Shown here: in pieces, positions 26,309 through 36,059 of the stretch
How the letters are laid out: each line of letters opens with the position of its first letter
Position numbering within the stretch: the first letter of the stretch is position 1
Source: an uncultured Bacteroides sp.
Lineage (GTDB): Bacteria; Bacteroidota; Bacteroidia; Bacteroidales; Bacteroidaceae
Direction: 5' to 3'
Assembly: GCA_958453305.1 (NCBI GenBank)
Contig: CAUDXH010000005.1
Span: forward strand, 1-64,000
Length of the DNA: 64,000 nt
Made by a program: the position numbers and the translations under genes
The notes under the pieces: model-generated
The model's database searches: none
The model's input: the letters and a program-made list of their open reading frames with translations, nothing else
What the model was told of the DNA's origin: nothing

Positions 26309-27952
26309 TTATATAGCCTCGGGAGTAAATAAAAGAAGATAGTTATTTTCATCTTTCCACTCCTTCATCAAATCATAAAAGTCAGTGTAAGACGAGGGCG
26401 TAAGAAGCTGCTGACTTACCACCAAACGGCAAGTTACTTTTACCTCAGCCTCAGCCTGTTCATAAGTAAAGACCACCTTACCGCAGGCGTTTGCCATCTC
26501 CCGGTCTGATTTCTTTATCCAAGTCATGCCTTCAGGAAGTTTCACCGTAGTAACAAACGTATGGTCATACTTCATCGGAAGCAGAACCGGAGCATCTATT
26601 TCCGTATTCTTGGCATAATTATCTGAAAGTATCAATGCCATGTCTTTTCCCTCTGCCTTTACCAAACGGATGCCTCCTTCCAGGGTACGAATACGCTTGT
26701 CGTCTGCTTCAAAGGTATAGTATGTACGGGCATGTTCAGTCCACTTGTTTTCGAGTTCAACCGAATTTCCGTTCAGATCGGTTATCGTCATGTACTCCTG
26801 TAAATCAGCTTCCGCCGTACCACTCAGCGGCACCCGCATTGCCATGTCTCCGCTACGGGCAAAGACAGATACTATGCCACTTAGTCCCACATTATCGGTT
26901 TTCGAAGCACGAAGAGCACAGATCACTATATCAGCCTCCAATCCGGCTGCACGCTGAAGACAAACATCCAGATTGACCAATTCAGCCGTTGTACCATATC
27001 CCGAGCGAAGCACTTCGGAAGCCGGACGTAAACGATAACCCGTATCGGCAAGCTTTAAGCTGATATTTCCTAACCTGCTGTAGCGATACATCATATACTG
27101 ACCGATAGCATCACGCAGTTTCTGCTTGTCGCCTTCCGCCCCGACAGCCAGCTCTGTCACCTTTTCCTTTATCACGGCCTCATCACCGGGAACAAACTGA
27201 GCACGCAAGGTTTTAAGTGCCTCGGCATACGAGGTATGCGTGGTGGCTACAATAACCGGCTGCATACCGCTTGCAGCTTCTTGTATCAAAGACAAGTGGT
27301 CATGCTGAGTGGGATAGTTATACGGACGGGGAGAGACGTTACGCAAGGTCCACTGCACACATTGACGGTTATTGCGCGTATCCATCCGTTTCGCCGGCGC
27401 ATCGTAGTTCAGCAATTCATAATGAAGTAAAGGAGATTTCTCGGTTTCAATCGTGCAGATAAATTCTTTAATCGGACTCAGTTCCCGAACCGGGCAACAC
27501 ACATCAAGTGCCGGCAGATAGCCTGGCTTGCTGATAATGGAATAGTCGAGATAAATAGTCGCTCCGAGTTCAAGTCCAGTATGAACCACCACCATTTCTT
27601 TCAGCCGGTTATATGCCGGAGCATCGGCTGCTACTGAAGGAAGAACCTCCACAAATGCATTATCCGGAGTTTTCACAATGGTTCCGTCTTTCTGCTGTGT
27701 ATACGACTGATGTATCTGCAATTCTTGAAAAGCCGGATCATACGTAATAAAGGTTTCACCATATAGCCCATTCATCGCAGCATGCGTATAAAGGGTCAAT
27801 TCCTTACGCACACGCAGCTCCTGACTTCCATCGGCACGGAGCGTATAATGTTTTTCCAGCTTACGGAACTCTGCTTCCGGACCGGCAAATGCAGGCAGGC
27901 AAGTACATATCAACATCATGCACAAACCTATATAAATTGATATTCTTTTCAT
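26309..27952 (-). CDS. DUF3857 domain protein, exported
   Basis: The protein has 547 residues with a signal peptide (MKRISIYIGLCMMLICTCLPAFA). The N-terminal half shows a DUF3857-like domain (EFRKLEKHYTLRADGSQELRVRKELTLYTHAA, LELGATIYLDYSI). The middle resembles a transglutaminase-like fold (LADTGYRLRPASEVLRSGYGTTAELVNL), but the usual catalytic Cys is replaced: the aligned SGYGTTAE has no Cys. It follows the active-looking paralog at 27960 with a 7-base gap. Function unknown; periplasmic or surface location is likely. Confidence 0.8.
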   Translation of the reverse strand: MKRISIYIGLCMMLICTCLPAFAGPEAEFRKLEKHYTLRADGSQELRVRKELTLYTHAAMNGLYGETFITYDPAFQELQIHQSYTQQKDGTIVKTPDNAFVEVLPSVAADAPAYNRLKEMVVVHTGLELGATIYLDYSIISKPGYLPALDVCCPVRELSPIKEFICTIETEKSPLLHYELLNYDAPAKRMDTRNNRQCVQWTLRNVSPRPYNYPTQHDHLSLIQEAASGMQPVIVATTHTSYAEALKTLRAQFVPGDEAVIKEKVTELAVGAEGDKQKLRDAIGQYMMYRYSRLGNISLKLADTGYRLRPASEVLRSGYGTTAELVNLDVCLQRAAGLEADIVICALRASKTDNVGLSGIVSVFARSGDMAMRVPLSGTAEADLQEYMTITDLNGNSVELENKWTEHARTYYTFEADDKRIRTLEGGIRLVKAEGKDMALILSDNYAKNTEIDAPVLLPMKYDHTFVTTVKLPEGMTWIKKSDREMANACGKVVFTYEQAEAEVKVTCRLVVSQQLLTPSSYTDFYDLMKEWKDENNYLLLFTPEAI

Positions 27953-27959
27953 GGTCGAG

Positions 27960-29918
27960 TTATTTCTTTAATACAATGTAGTCTCCATAACGCTTTGCAG
28001 CCTCCACTGCCTGACGGAAGTTTTCCCAGTCGGGAGCCTCATAAACGCGTTTTTTCAAAGCCAGCCGAGTCTGTAATTTCAGCATTCTTCCCTCCTGCAA
28101 AAGAGATCCGCTAAAGTCGGCAGCCGAACCGGTCAGTTTATCTGAAAGTCCCTGTCCCTGCAACTGATACCCCGAAGGCAAACGCAAATTTTCATCTAAC
28201 TCAACCAGGCGTGAACAGGCATCCTTAAAGCCATACTTGCGATGTTCTATATCGGTATTTATACGCAAATAAGTCATCACCTGCGTATAAAGATGATTCA
28301 TTACAAACGGGCGGAACACTAATGTATTGCCTCCCGACAGAGCATAACCGGGTATCTCATAACGGAAAGTGATGCGTATAGGTTCTTTTTGATAGTCTTT
28401 CGGAGAGCGTCCCCAGTCTACACTTATCAAGCGCGCTTTCGGAGAAACAGCAAGTAACTGACGCTCCATGGTATTACGCCATTCACTTTGGAATCCGGTT
28501 GTAAAGATCCTGCGAATACTGCTGTCACTCTGTCCTTCGGCAGTTATGGTAAACGTTCCATATAATACCCCTTCGGCGTCTATACGGTTATCTGCATGGA
28601 TACGGACAAAGTGATTTTCGGGTGCAGACACCGGAGTAAGACAAAGGTCGGAACCTTCCGGAATACCGGGAAGATAGTTCTGCTGCTGCTCGGCACTGCT
28701 CCATAACTCGCGGCAAAAAGGAGCCCAAGTCGGATCAAGAGGCATCAACGTTCCATTGCTCAGACGAACCACAGCCACACAATGATTGAAGTGATCAGCC
28801 GGAATCGATTCCACCCTACTTCCAGCCATCGTCATGGCAGGATAAGCTTCAAAGCCTGCCATACGCAAGAAGGCAACCAAGGTTCCGGCAATATCTTTAC
28901 ATACCCCACAACGGTCTGTATAATTCATCTTCAAGTTATGAAGCGTAAAGCCTTCACCCTTTCCCATCGTAATGCCGGCATAACGGATATTATCGGCTAC
29001 CCAATGGGTCAGCACGGCTATTTTTTCCATTTCTGTATGCTTGCCCCTTACCAACTCATCTACCTTCTTCTGTGCCTCTGGAATTGCATTAAAGCTCCCG
29101 TAATCCTCATTTACTTTATTAAACCAACGTGACTTTTCCTGCCAGTCGGGAGTGGTGGACATCATCAGCTTTGGGGCAGCATCAAATAAATCAACCATGT
29201 TCGGTTCCTTCTCAAAAGGCATCAGTCCGCTTACGGCAAATGAATAGGTCTTTCCCTCATCTGTGAAGCGAACAGAAGAAGCACAGGTTCCTTGATAGAA
29301 CTGATATTGCATTTCTTTCTCCATCGGAACAGTTACCTGATATACCTTACGGACAGTCGGTTCACTTACCCAAAAAGGAACAATATCATAAAACTGTCCG
29401 CGCATAGGTGGAATAAACCGACTGTCGTCTTCCGCCGGAAAATTTCCTAAAAGAGCATACGTAAATCCTTTTTTCTCTATCTCGTAATCAACGACATCTC
29501 CCGGACGAAGTTCGCCTAACTCCAACATAATCTGGCGAGCTCCCCAGTAAATGGCTCTGGCAGGAGCTGCATAATCACAAGTACGCGAAACGTCTACTTG
29601 GGTTTCTGTGCCGTCGGCATGATACACAGTTACTTTACGAAATTTCGCGGCTGCTGTAAGCGGATCATAATCATATTTAAGAATCCGGTTTTTCAAAGCT
29701 CCTTTTATGTTTTGCACCTTAAACGCCCGGCATACGGCAAATGAACCCTGACCGGTAGAAGCTACGGAAACAGCTGTGCTGTCAAGCAAAGTAATGCAGT
29801 CGGCTGCACGATAAGCTTCCGACTGCGCCTGCACAGCATAAGGTTTCCAAGTTTGCGCCGCTCCTGTCAGTGAAGCGGCTGCAAATAAAATAAATGTAAG
29901 TGCTTTGTTCTTCTTCAT
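27960..29918 (-). CDS. DUF3857 and transglutaminase-like domain protein, exported
   Basis: The protein has 652 residues with a signal peptide (MKKNKALTFILFAAASLTGAAQ). The DUF3857 domain covers about 50-220 (ILKYDYDPLTAAAKFRKVTVYHADG, LRPGDVVDYEIE). The transglutaminase core covers about 285-410 with the triad Cys in DRCGVCKDIAGTLVAFLR, His in DHFNHCVAVV and Asp in LDPTW. A C-terminal DUF3858-like part ends the protein. Family members may crosslink or cleave peptides or glycopeptides; the substrate is unknown. It forms a pair with the gene at 26309. Confidence 0.85.
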   Translation of the reverse strand: MKKNKALTFILFAAASLTGAAQTWKPYAVQAQSEAYRAADCITLLDSTAVSVASTGQGSFAVCRAFKVQNIKGALKNRILKYDYDPLTAAAKFRKVTVYHADGTETQVDVSRTCDYAAPARAIYWGARQIMLELGELRPGDVVDYEIEKKGFTYALLGNFPAEDDSRFIPPMRGQFYDIVPFWVSEPTVRKVYQVTVPMEKEMQYQFYQGTCASSVRFTDEGKTYSFAVSGLMPFEKEPNMVDLFDAAPKLMMSTTPDWQEKSRWFNKVNEDYGSFNAIPEAQKKVDELVRGKHTEMEKIAVLTHWVADNIRYAGITMGKGEGFTLHNLKMNYTDRCGVCKDIAGTLVAFLRMAGFEAYPAMTMAGSRVESIPADHFNHCVAVVRLSNGTLMPLDPTWAPFCRELWSSAEQQQNYLPGIPEGSDLCLTPVSAPENHFVRIHADNRIDAEGVLYGTFTITAEGQSDSSIRRIFTTGFQSEWRNTMERQLLAVSPKARLISVDWGRSPKDYQKEPIRITFRYEIPGYALSGGNTLVFRPFVMNHLYTQVMTYLRINTDIEHRKYGFKDACSRLVELDENLRLPSGYQLQGQGLSDKLTGSAADFSGSLLQEGRMLKLQTRLALKKRVYEAPDWENFRQAVEAAKRYGDYIVLKK

Positions 29919-29957
29919 AGCAATTACGATTTACGAGTCTGATTGAGATAGTTACTG

Positions 29958-31199
29958 TTAAAATTGGAACAACGCTGTAAATACAATACGGTTATTTTTT
30001 ACAAGGTGTGTATCAACCACCTTTCCCTTGGCATCGTTTTTACCATAATGCGCTCCGGTCCAAGAATATTCAGCTCCGATTTTCCAGTTCGGCAAATTGT
30101 AGGTTAACTCTGCTGTAGCTGTAGTAAGCTGATCAATATTGGTTCCCGTACCCAATAGACCTGAAACCTCTTTACGGGCACCCAGGTTTTTCAGGTAACC
30201 TGCAAAAATCCCCCCGCGCCATTTTGCGCCGTACATCGCATTTATCCAAGTATGTGAAAAGCGGAGCGGAGTATATTGTTGTTCACCGGTACGAGAGTCA
30301 ACAGATGTTATACCGTAACCTCCCAACGTACTTGTCTGAGTCAAATTAGAACTGAGTACCGATTTTGCTGCCATCTTAAACAGCTTATGCGTATATTTCA
30401 TGTGAACCTCACCCGAAAGAGCTGTGATACGTTCAGATACCTTATAAGTTTTTTTGTCAGCAACCGACTGAACACGCGGCGTAAGTGAAGATAAGTGAAG
30501 ACCAGCTCCTACCTGAATCTCTTCGGCTTTATAATCCACACCTACATAAAACTCAGGAACACAACTGTTTTTAATAAAGTTTTGGTGCTTCTGCGTAGCG
30601 GTTTCACCTACTTCATCCGACTTCGGACCTACCGACAAATACTGAGATTGCCAAAGGGCTGCTGCAGTAAGCATAAAGTTCTTATGAATAAAGCGGTAAC
30701 GCAACTGGGGAGCACGGCTGAACGGCTGGTAAGGAGCTCCCATATTTAAGTTCAGGATTTCAGGAGCCACATCACCATAAAGTGGATGCCACGTCTGACC
30801 AAACAAAAGAGCCGACTGTCCCCAGTCAAGATTTACATACACATGACGGAGACGCAACATATGAAAGTTCGACCCAGAGCCGCGGAAATCCACTTCTACC
30901 TTTGCCGAAGTTTTTGCTTTTCCCAACATAGGACCTTTCACATCCATACCTAAACGAGTGTAAAGTGTATAAAAGTTACCGTCGGGCTTCGCGTTCAGGT
31001 CCTTTCCGTCGGCATCGGGTAGTACATCCTTAGGATACATATAAAAGAGTCCATCCACTGTTTCCGAATTTGATCGGCTGTTATAAAACAAGTCGGTACG
31101 CACCTGCCCATAGAATTTGTAATCGAATCCTTTCTTCTGTGCCATTACTTCTGGCATCATTGCAGCCAATACGGCAAAAAAAAGCAATTGTTTTTTCAT
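29958..31199 (-). CDS. Outer membrane beta-barrel (porin-like) protein
   Basis: The protein has 413 residues from the ATG at 31199; a TTG two codons earlier is less likely. It has a signal peptide (MKKQLLFFAVLAAMMPEVMA), alternating beta-strand pattern throughout, and a terminal aromatic (FTALFQF), as expected of an outer membrane barrel. It resembles the Bacteroides porin-like family with YKFYGQVRTDLFYNSR and ALLFGQTWHPLYGD (DcaP-type). The solute is unknown. It lies downstream of cstA, but a -7 box at 31231 suggests its own transcript. Confidence 0.75.
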   Translation of the reverse strand: MKKQLLFFAVLAAMMPEVMAQKKGFDYKFYGQVRTDLFYNSRSNSETVDGLFYMYPKDVLPDADGKDLNAKPDGNFYTLYTRLGMDVKGPMLGKAKTSAKVEVDFRGSGSNFHMLRLRHVYVNLDWGQSALLFGQTWHPLYGDVAPEILNLNMGAPYQPFSRAPQLRYRFIHKNFMLTAAALWQSQYLSVGPKSDEVGETATQKHQNFIKNSCVPEFYVGVDYKAEEIQVGAGLHLSSLTPRVQSVADKKTYKVSERITALSGEVHMKYTHKLFKMAAKSVLSSNLTQTSTLGGYGITSVDSRTGEQQYTPLRFSHTWINAMYGAKWRGGIFAGYLKNLGARKEVSGLLGTGTNIDQLTTATAELTYNLPNWKIGAEYSWTGAHYGKNDAKGKVVDTHLVKNNRIVFTALFQF

Positions 31200-31230
31200 T
31201 TTCAAGCTATTAGTGTTTATATAATTGGGG

Positions 31231-31238
31231 CAAAGTTA
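31231..31238 (-). promoter_or_regulatory. -7 box of the outer membrane protein gene
   Basis: On the minus strand this reads TAACTTTG, matching TAnnTTTG, 32 bases before the ATG at 31199. Confidence 0.6.
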
Positions 31239-31261
31239 CAAATAATCCACGAATACCACCC

Positions 31262-32695
31262 TTAAGAGTGCAAAGCATTTTTACGGTACCACAACACGAA
31301 TCCTATTACAGCGACCAGCGTCAATCCCATTCCGACAGGATATGCAACACTTCCTGACAAAGCAAGACCTTCGGGAGCTATAAGTATATAAGTAGCACAT
31401 ACACAAGTCATAAACAAGGCAGGAAGCAAAGTCACCCACCAGTTTTTCCGCTCGCATACAAGCCATATGGTAATCGCCCACAAAGTAAAGACTGACAAGG
31501 TCTGGTTACACCATGCAAAATAACGCCATATAATTTTAAATCCCTCAGCATCACCGAAGCTATATACTAACAAAGCTATTGTAACCAAAAAGATGGGCAG
31601 TGATATAAAAAGCCTCTTCCGTATGCTGCGCTGCTCGATACGGAAAAAATCTGCTATAATCAGACGAGCTGAACGCAGGGCTGTATCTCCACTCGTAATG
31701 GGAGCTGCCACAATGCCCAATATAGCAAGCAAACCTCCTATGGAACCAAGCCAGTCACGTGAAATGTCTGTTGCCACTTTTGCTCCCGAATAAGCGATTC
31801 CGGTAGCCTCATCCACAATGCCATGCTCTTGAAAGAAACAAGTAGCTGCAGCTGCCCATATCAATGCTACAATACCTTCTGTAATCATTGCTCCATAAAA
31901 AATCGGACGGCAATGTTTTTCATTCGTTATACAGCGTGCCATTAAAGGAGATTGAGTGGCATGAAATCCACTGATAGCTCCACAGGCGATAGAAATAAAC
32001 ATCATCGGAAAAATAGGATTCTTCTCATATTTCGTACCAAATCCCTCCCATATTTCGGGCAAATCCGGACTTTTCAGATAAAGCATGATTAAGATACCCA
32101 CTGCCATAAATAAAAGTGCCAAAGCAAAAAGAGGATAAATACGACCTATTATTTTATCAACCGGCAACATCGTGGCAAGCACATAATAAACAAAAATAGC
32201 TGCTACCCAAAAATAGACATCGAATGTATCGGGAGTCATGCCAGCCAACAGTTCTGCCGGACCTGATATAAATACCGCTCCGACCAAAATCATAAGCAAC
32301 ACAGTAAATATGCCTGCCACCCGCTTGGTGCGCAATCCTAAATACCTTCCGATAATCTCAGGAAGGCTTTCTCCCCCGTTACGCAACGAAAGGGTTCCTG
32401 ACAGAAAATCATGAACAGCCCCGGCAAATATCGTTCCGAAAACAATCCAAAGATAAGAAGCCGTACCAAACTGCGCGCCCATGATAGCTCCAAATATAGG
32501 TCCCAAGCCTGCAATATTCAAAAATTGAATCATAAAAATCTTCCACGTAGGAAGTGGAAGAAAATCTACTCCATCGGTTTTTGTCAAAGCCGGAGTTTTA
32601 CGGGAAGCATCGGGTGAAAACAACGTCTCAACATAACGTCCATAAATCCAATAACCTCCCAAAAGAAGTGCCAATGCGATACTAAATGTTATCAT
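31262..32695 (-). CDS. cstA: CstA-family (carbon starvation) membrane transporter
   Basis: The protein has 477 residues from the ATG at 32695 (MITFSIALALLLGGYW). The longer frame starts at a TTG at 32740 that lies beyond the -7 box at 32723, so it is not used. About 12-14 membrane segments are visible. Family motifs: GYWIYGRYVETLF, LNIAGLGPIFGAIMGAQFGTASYLWIVFGTIFAGAVHDF, LSLRNGGESLPEIIGRYLG, GFHATQSPLMARC, ITSGDTALRSARL. E. coli CstA and BtsT import peptides or pyruvate. The substrate here is not known. Confidence 0.92.
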   Translation of the reverse strand: MITFSIALALLLGGYWIYGRYVETLFSPDASRKTPALTKTDGVDFLPLPTWKIFMIQFLNIAGLGPIFGAIMGAQFGTASYLWIVFGTIFAGAVHDFLSGTLSLRNGGESLPEIIGRYLGLRTKRVAGIFTVLLMILVGAVFISGPAELLAGMTPDTFDVYFWVAAIFVYYVLATMLPVDKIIGRIYPLFALALLFMAVGILIMLYLKSPDLPEIWEGFGTKYEKNPIFPMMFISIACGAISGFHATQSPLMARCITNEKHCRPIFYGAMITEGIVALIWAAAATCFFQEHGIVDEATGIAYSGAKVATDISRDWLGSIGGLLAILGIVAAPITSGDTALRSARLIIADFFRIEQRSIRKRLFISLPIFLVTIALLVYSFGDAEGFKIIWRYFAWCNQTLSVFTLWAITIWLVCERKNWWVTLLPALFMTCVCATYILIAPEGLALSGSVAYPVGMGLTLVAVIGFVLWYRKNALHS

Positions 32696-32722
32696 ATCAA
32701 TAAATTTTCTTTTAGAATGTCG

Positions 32723-32730
32723 CAAAAGTA
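32723..32730 (-). promoter_or_regulatory. -7 box of cstA
   Basis: On the minus strand this reads TACTTTTG, matching TAnnTTTG, 28 bases before the ATG at 32695. Confidence 0.6.
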
Positions 32731-32751
32731 ATAAATACAACGAATACTTTG

Positions 32752-32759
32752 TATATTTG
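32752..32759 (+). promoter_or_regulatory. -7 box of the GHL10 gene
   Basis: TATATTTG matches TAnnTTTG, 21 bases before the ATG at 32780. Back to back with the cstA promoter. Confidence 0.65.
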
Positions 32760-32779
32760 CACCCAACAAAATCAGATTT

Positions 32780-34438
32780 ATGAAAAAAATCATTTTTATA
32801 TTCTTTATCCTTTGCTGCTGGATGACCGCTTTACAGGCTCAGCCCAAACAAGAAATACGAGCCACTTGGCTCACCACCTTGGGAGGATTAGATTTCCCCT
32901 CAAAAAAAGCTACTTCTCCTGAAGGCATACGCCAGCAGAAACAGGAGCTTTGCCGGATATTAGACCGTTTACAGGAAGCTCACTTCAACACTGTTCTCTT
33001 ACAGACAAGGCTGCGCGGTGATGTCATTTATCCGTCTGCATACGAAGGTTTTACCGAATCATTAACAGGACATACCGGCCGAAACCCAGGATATGACTTA
33101 CTGCACTTTGCCATTGAAGAATGTCACAAACGAGGAATGGAACTCCACGCATGGATGGTAGCAATACCTGCCGGAAACGCACGGCAAGTAAAGCTTCATG
33201 GCAAAAACTCGATTGTAAAAAAACAAGCTAAGCTCTGCAAGTTTTATAAAGGTAGCTGGTATTTAGACCCCGGAAATCCGGATACGGAAAATTATCTGGC
33301 CAAGCTCGTACATGAAATAGTTTCACGTTATGACATCGACGGCATACATTTAGATTATATCCGCTATCCGGACCATCCTGAAACCTTTCCCGACAAAGAC
33401 AGCTTCCGCAAATTCGGCAAAGGAAAAGACCTTGCCACATGGCGCCGCAACAATATTACCCGCATTGTGAAACGCATCTATTCTGATACAAAAAAGCTCA
33501 AGCCCTGGGTAAAAGTAAGCAGTGCACCCGTAGGAAAATACGATGACACATCACGTTATTCTTCACGGGGATGGAATGCATATCATACGGTCTATCAAGA
33601 TGCACAACGATGGCTCGCCGAAGGCATTCAAGATATCCTTTTCCCGATGATGTATTTTAAAGGCAATCATTTCTATCCTTTTGCCCTCGACTGGCAGGAA
33701 CATAAACAAGAAAGATGGATTGTCCCGGGCCTTGGTATCTATTTTCTTGACCCCAAAGAGCAAAATTGGCCTTTAGATGAAATAGCCCGACAGATGCTGT
33801 TCATACGCAACCATGGACTAAACGGACAAGCCTTTTTCCGCAACCGCTTCTTGCTTGATAATACGAAAGGGATTCTCACTGAACTGACTGAGCAGTTTTA
33901 TACCTATCCAGCCGTTGTGCCTCCTATGACTTGGGCAGACAGCATTCCTCCTGCCCCACCCGTTCGTCCTACCCTCACCCGGAAGAGACATGAAGTCAAG
34001 CTGAACTGGAATGCAGCTGAACATACAGATGCCATCTATTACCGTGTTTATGCATCCAATCAATACCCGGTCTGCACAGAACTTGCCCAGAACATCGTAA
34101 CCACACGTACCGACAGCACCCATTATACTTTCTCACCCTCTGCCCCATGGCAACAAAAAATCTACTGGGCAGTGACTGCTGTTGACCGCTTTGGCAATGA
34201 AAGTATGCCCACACAATTCAACCATCCTCAGGATAATATGCTTCAGATATTCGAAGAAGAATTACCTGAAATTCCGCAAAATACCACCTATATTCTATTC
34301 GACGCAACCGGACAGGAAATCATTCGTCTTTCGTCCCAGTCGAAAGAACTTCTCTGTACAATAGGAAAAGGCATATTCCGGGTAAGCCTACTCACACCGG
34401 ATGGAGAAATCAAACCACTGGGTATCCTGATACGCTAA
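32780..34438 (+). CDS. GHL10-family glycosyl hydrolase-like protein, exported
   Basis: The protein has 552 residues with a signal peptide (MKKIIFIFFILCCWMTALQAQ). The GHL10 barrel runs from about 25 to 360: EIRATWLTTLGGLDFPSK, FNTVLLQTRLRGDVIYPS, GMELHAWMVAIPAGN, WYLDPGNPDTENYL, DIDGIHLDYIRYPD, and DILFPMMYFKGNHF. A fibronectin-III-like domain follows (about 390-470) and a short C-terminal beta domain ends the protein. E. coli DigH of this superfamily cleaves denuded peptidoglycan glycan strands. A role on peptidoglycan is possible here but not shown. Confidence 0.85.
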   Translation: MKKIIFIFFILCCWMTALQAQPKQEIRATWLTTLGGLDFPSKKATSPEGIRQQKQELCRILDRLQEAHFNTVLLQTRLRGDVIYPSAYEGFTESLTGHTGRNPGYDLLHFAIEECHKRGMELHAWMVAIPAGNARQVKLHGKNSIVKKQAKLCKFYKGSWYLDPGNPDTENYLAKLVHEIVSRYDIDGIHLDYIRYPDHPETFPDKDSFRKFGKGKDLATWRRNNITRIVKRIYSDTKKLKPWVKVSSAPVGKYDDTSRYSSRGWNAYHTVYQDAQRWLAEGIQDILFPMMYFKGNHFYPFALDWQEHKQERWIVPGLGIYFLDPKEQNWPLDEIARQMLFIRNHGLNGQAFFRNRFLLDNTKGILTELTEQFYTYPAVVPPMTWADSIPPAPPVRPTLTRKRHEVKLNWNAAEHTDAIYYRVYASNQYPVCTELAQNIVTTRTDSTHYTFSPSAPWQQKIYWAVTAVDRFGNESMPTQFNHPQDNMLQIFEEELPEIPQNTTYILFDATGQEIIRLSSQSKELLCTIGKGIFRVSLLTPDGEIKPLGILIR

Positions 34439-34492
34439 CCCATCCATTTGTTAAAAATCAACAGCCTTTATGGATATAAAGAGAATATTCGC

Positions 34493-34500
34493 TAAATTTG
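34493..34500 (+). promoter_or_regulatory. -7 box of purM
   Basis: TAAATTTG matches TAnnTTTG, 38 bases before the ATG at 34538. Confidence 0.6.
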
Positions 34501-34537
34501 CACATTCTATATAGAAACATATCTAATTACATAACTC

Positions 34538-35710
34538 ATGAGTAACCAAAGATACATGCAGCGTGGCGTTTCTGCTTCAAAAGAAGATGTACATAACGCA
34601 ATCAAAAACATTGATAAGGGTATATTTCCTAAAGCATTCTGTAAAATCATTCCGGACATTTTAGGTGGCGATCCTGAATATTGTAACATTATGCATGCAG
34701 ATGGTGCAGGTACTAAATCCTCATTGGCCTATCTGTATTGGAAAGAAACCGGTGATTTGTCTGTTTGGAAAGGCATTGCCCAAGATGCCCTGATTATGAA
34801 TATTGACGACCTGCTTTGTGTAGGTGCCGTAGATAATATTTTAGTTTCCTCCACAATCGGACGAAACAAATTACTTGTTCCGGGAGAAGTAATCTCTGCC
34901 ATTATCAACGGAACAGACGAACTGCTTGCAGAACTCCGCGAAATGGGAGTGGGAGTTTACGCTACTGGCGGTGAAACAGCCGATGTAGGCGACTTGGTAC
35001 GCACCATCATCGTTGACAGTACTGTTACCTGCCGCATGAAACGTGCAGACGTAATTGACAATGCCAATATCCGTCCGGGTGACGTTATCGTAGGTCTGGC
35101 TTCATACGGACAGGCTACTTATGAAAAAGAATATAACGGCGGTATGGGAAGCAACGGACTGACCAGTGCACGCCACGATGTATTCTCGAAATACTTGGCA
35201 GAAAAATATCCGGAAAGCTACGATAAGGCTGTTCCCGAAGATTTGGTATACAGCGGAAAGCTGAAACTGACAGATGAGGTAGAAGGATCTCCACTCGATG
35301 CAGGCAAGTTAGTGCTTTCGCCTACACGTACCTATGCCCCGGTTGTAAAGAAGCTGCTTGATGCACTCCGTCCGCAAGTCCATGGTATGGTACACTGCTC
35401 TGGCGGCGCACAAACCAAAGTATTACACTTCGTAGGCGACAACTGTCGCGTAATAAAAGACAACCTCTTCCCTGTACCTCCTTTGTTCCGCACCATCAAA
35501 GAACAAAGCGGCACAGACTGGGACGAAATGTATAAAGTGTTCAATATGGGACACCGTCTGGAAGTTTATCTTTCACCGGAACATGCCGACGAAGTGATTG
35601 CCATTTCAAAGAGTTTCGGAATCGATGCACAAATCGTAGGACGCATAGAAGAAAGCAACGGCTCAAAAGAGCTGATTATCAAGAGCGAATTCGGAGAATT
35701 CAAATATTGA
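34538..35710 (+). CDS. purM: Phosphoribosylformylglycinamidine cyclo-ligase (PurM, AIR synthetase family)
   Basis: The protein has 390 residues, longer than E. coli PurM (345) but in keeping with the Bacteroidetes form. PurM-type features: HADGAGTKSSLAYLYW, QDALIMNIDDLLCVGA, ATGGETADVGDLVRT, VIVGLASYGQ, VHGMVHCSGGAQTKVL and VFNMGHRLEVYL. It closes the imidazole ring of AIR using ATP, a step of purine synthesis. It lies upstream of prfA with a structured 349-base gap. Confidence 0.88.
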   Translation: MSNQRYMQRGVSASKEDVHNAIKNIDKGIFPKAFCKIIPDILGGDPEYCNIMHADGAGTKSSLAYLYWKETGDLSVWKGIAQDALIMNIDDLLCVGAVDNILVSSTIGRNKLLVPGEVISAIINGTDELLAELREMGVGVYATGGETADVGDLVRTIIVDSTVTCRMKRADVIDNANIRPGDVIVGLASYGQATYEKEYNGGMGSNGLTSARHDVFSKYLAEKYPESYDKAVPEDLVYSGKLKLTDEVEGSPLDAGKLVLSPTRTYAPVVKKLLDALRPQVHGMVHCSGGAQTKVLHFVGDNCRVIKDNLFPVPPLFRTIKEQSGTDWDEMYKVFNMGHRLEVYLSPEHADEVIAISKSFGIDAQIVGRIEESNGSKELIIKSEFGEFKY

Positions 35711-36059
35711 TAGTCCCATACGGCAGCAATAAGATTCATCGTGTAAATTCGGCATAACAGCTATATACCAGAATCTTTTTGCTGCCGTTATACTGTTTCC
35801 TGAGCATACGGAATCTATATCCCATAATGTAATGGACGCTTGTTCTCCTATTTTAATTATCAAAATGATGGAAAGGTATCGTTTACTATGCCTCGTCTTG
35901 ATACAGCCATAGCCTTAGGAGTAACAGCCTCTCATTTTTCATACTACATTTTCTTGAATGCCTTATTTATTTTGAGACTCCGTAATGATACCAGACAAAC
36001 AGATTACAGAAAGAACAGACAAATCTTAACTCAAAGATTATAAAACAACAAATAATTTA
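35711..36059. other. Intergenic region with a long inverted repeat
   Basis: No gene is supported. The arms 35721-35737 and 35771-35787 form a 17-bp inverted repeat with one mismatch and a 33-base loop. There is no T tract after it, so it is not a standard terminator. A short open frame at 35840-36043 shows no protein features and I do not count it. Confidence 0.6.

Noticed and set aside
35840..36043. 67-codon frame upstream of prfA
   Set aside because: Non-protein-like composition with no ribosome-binding context; intergenic chance frame.
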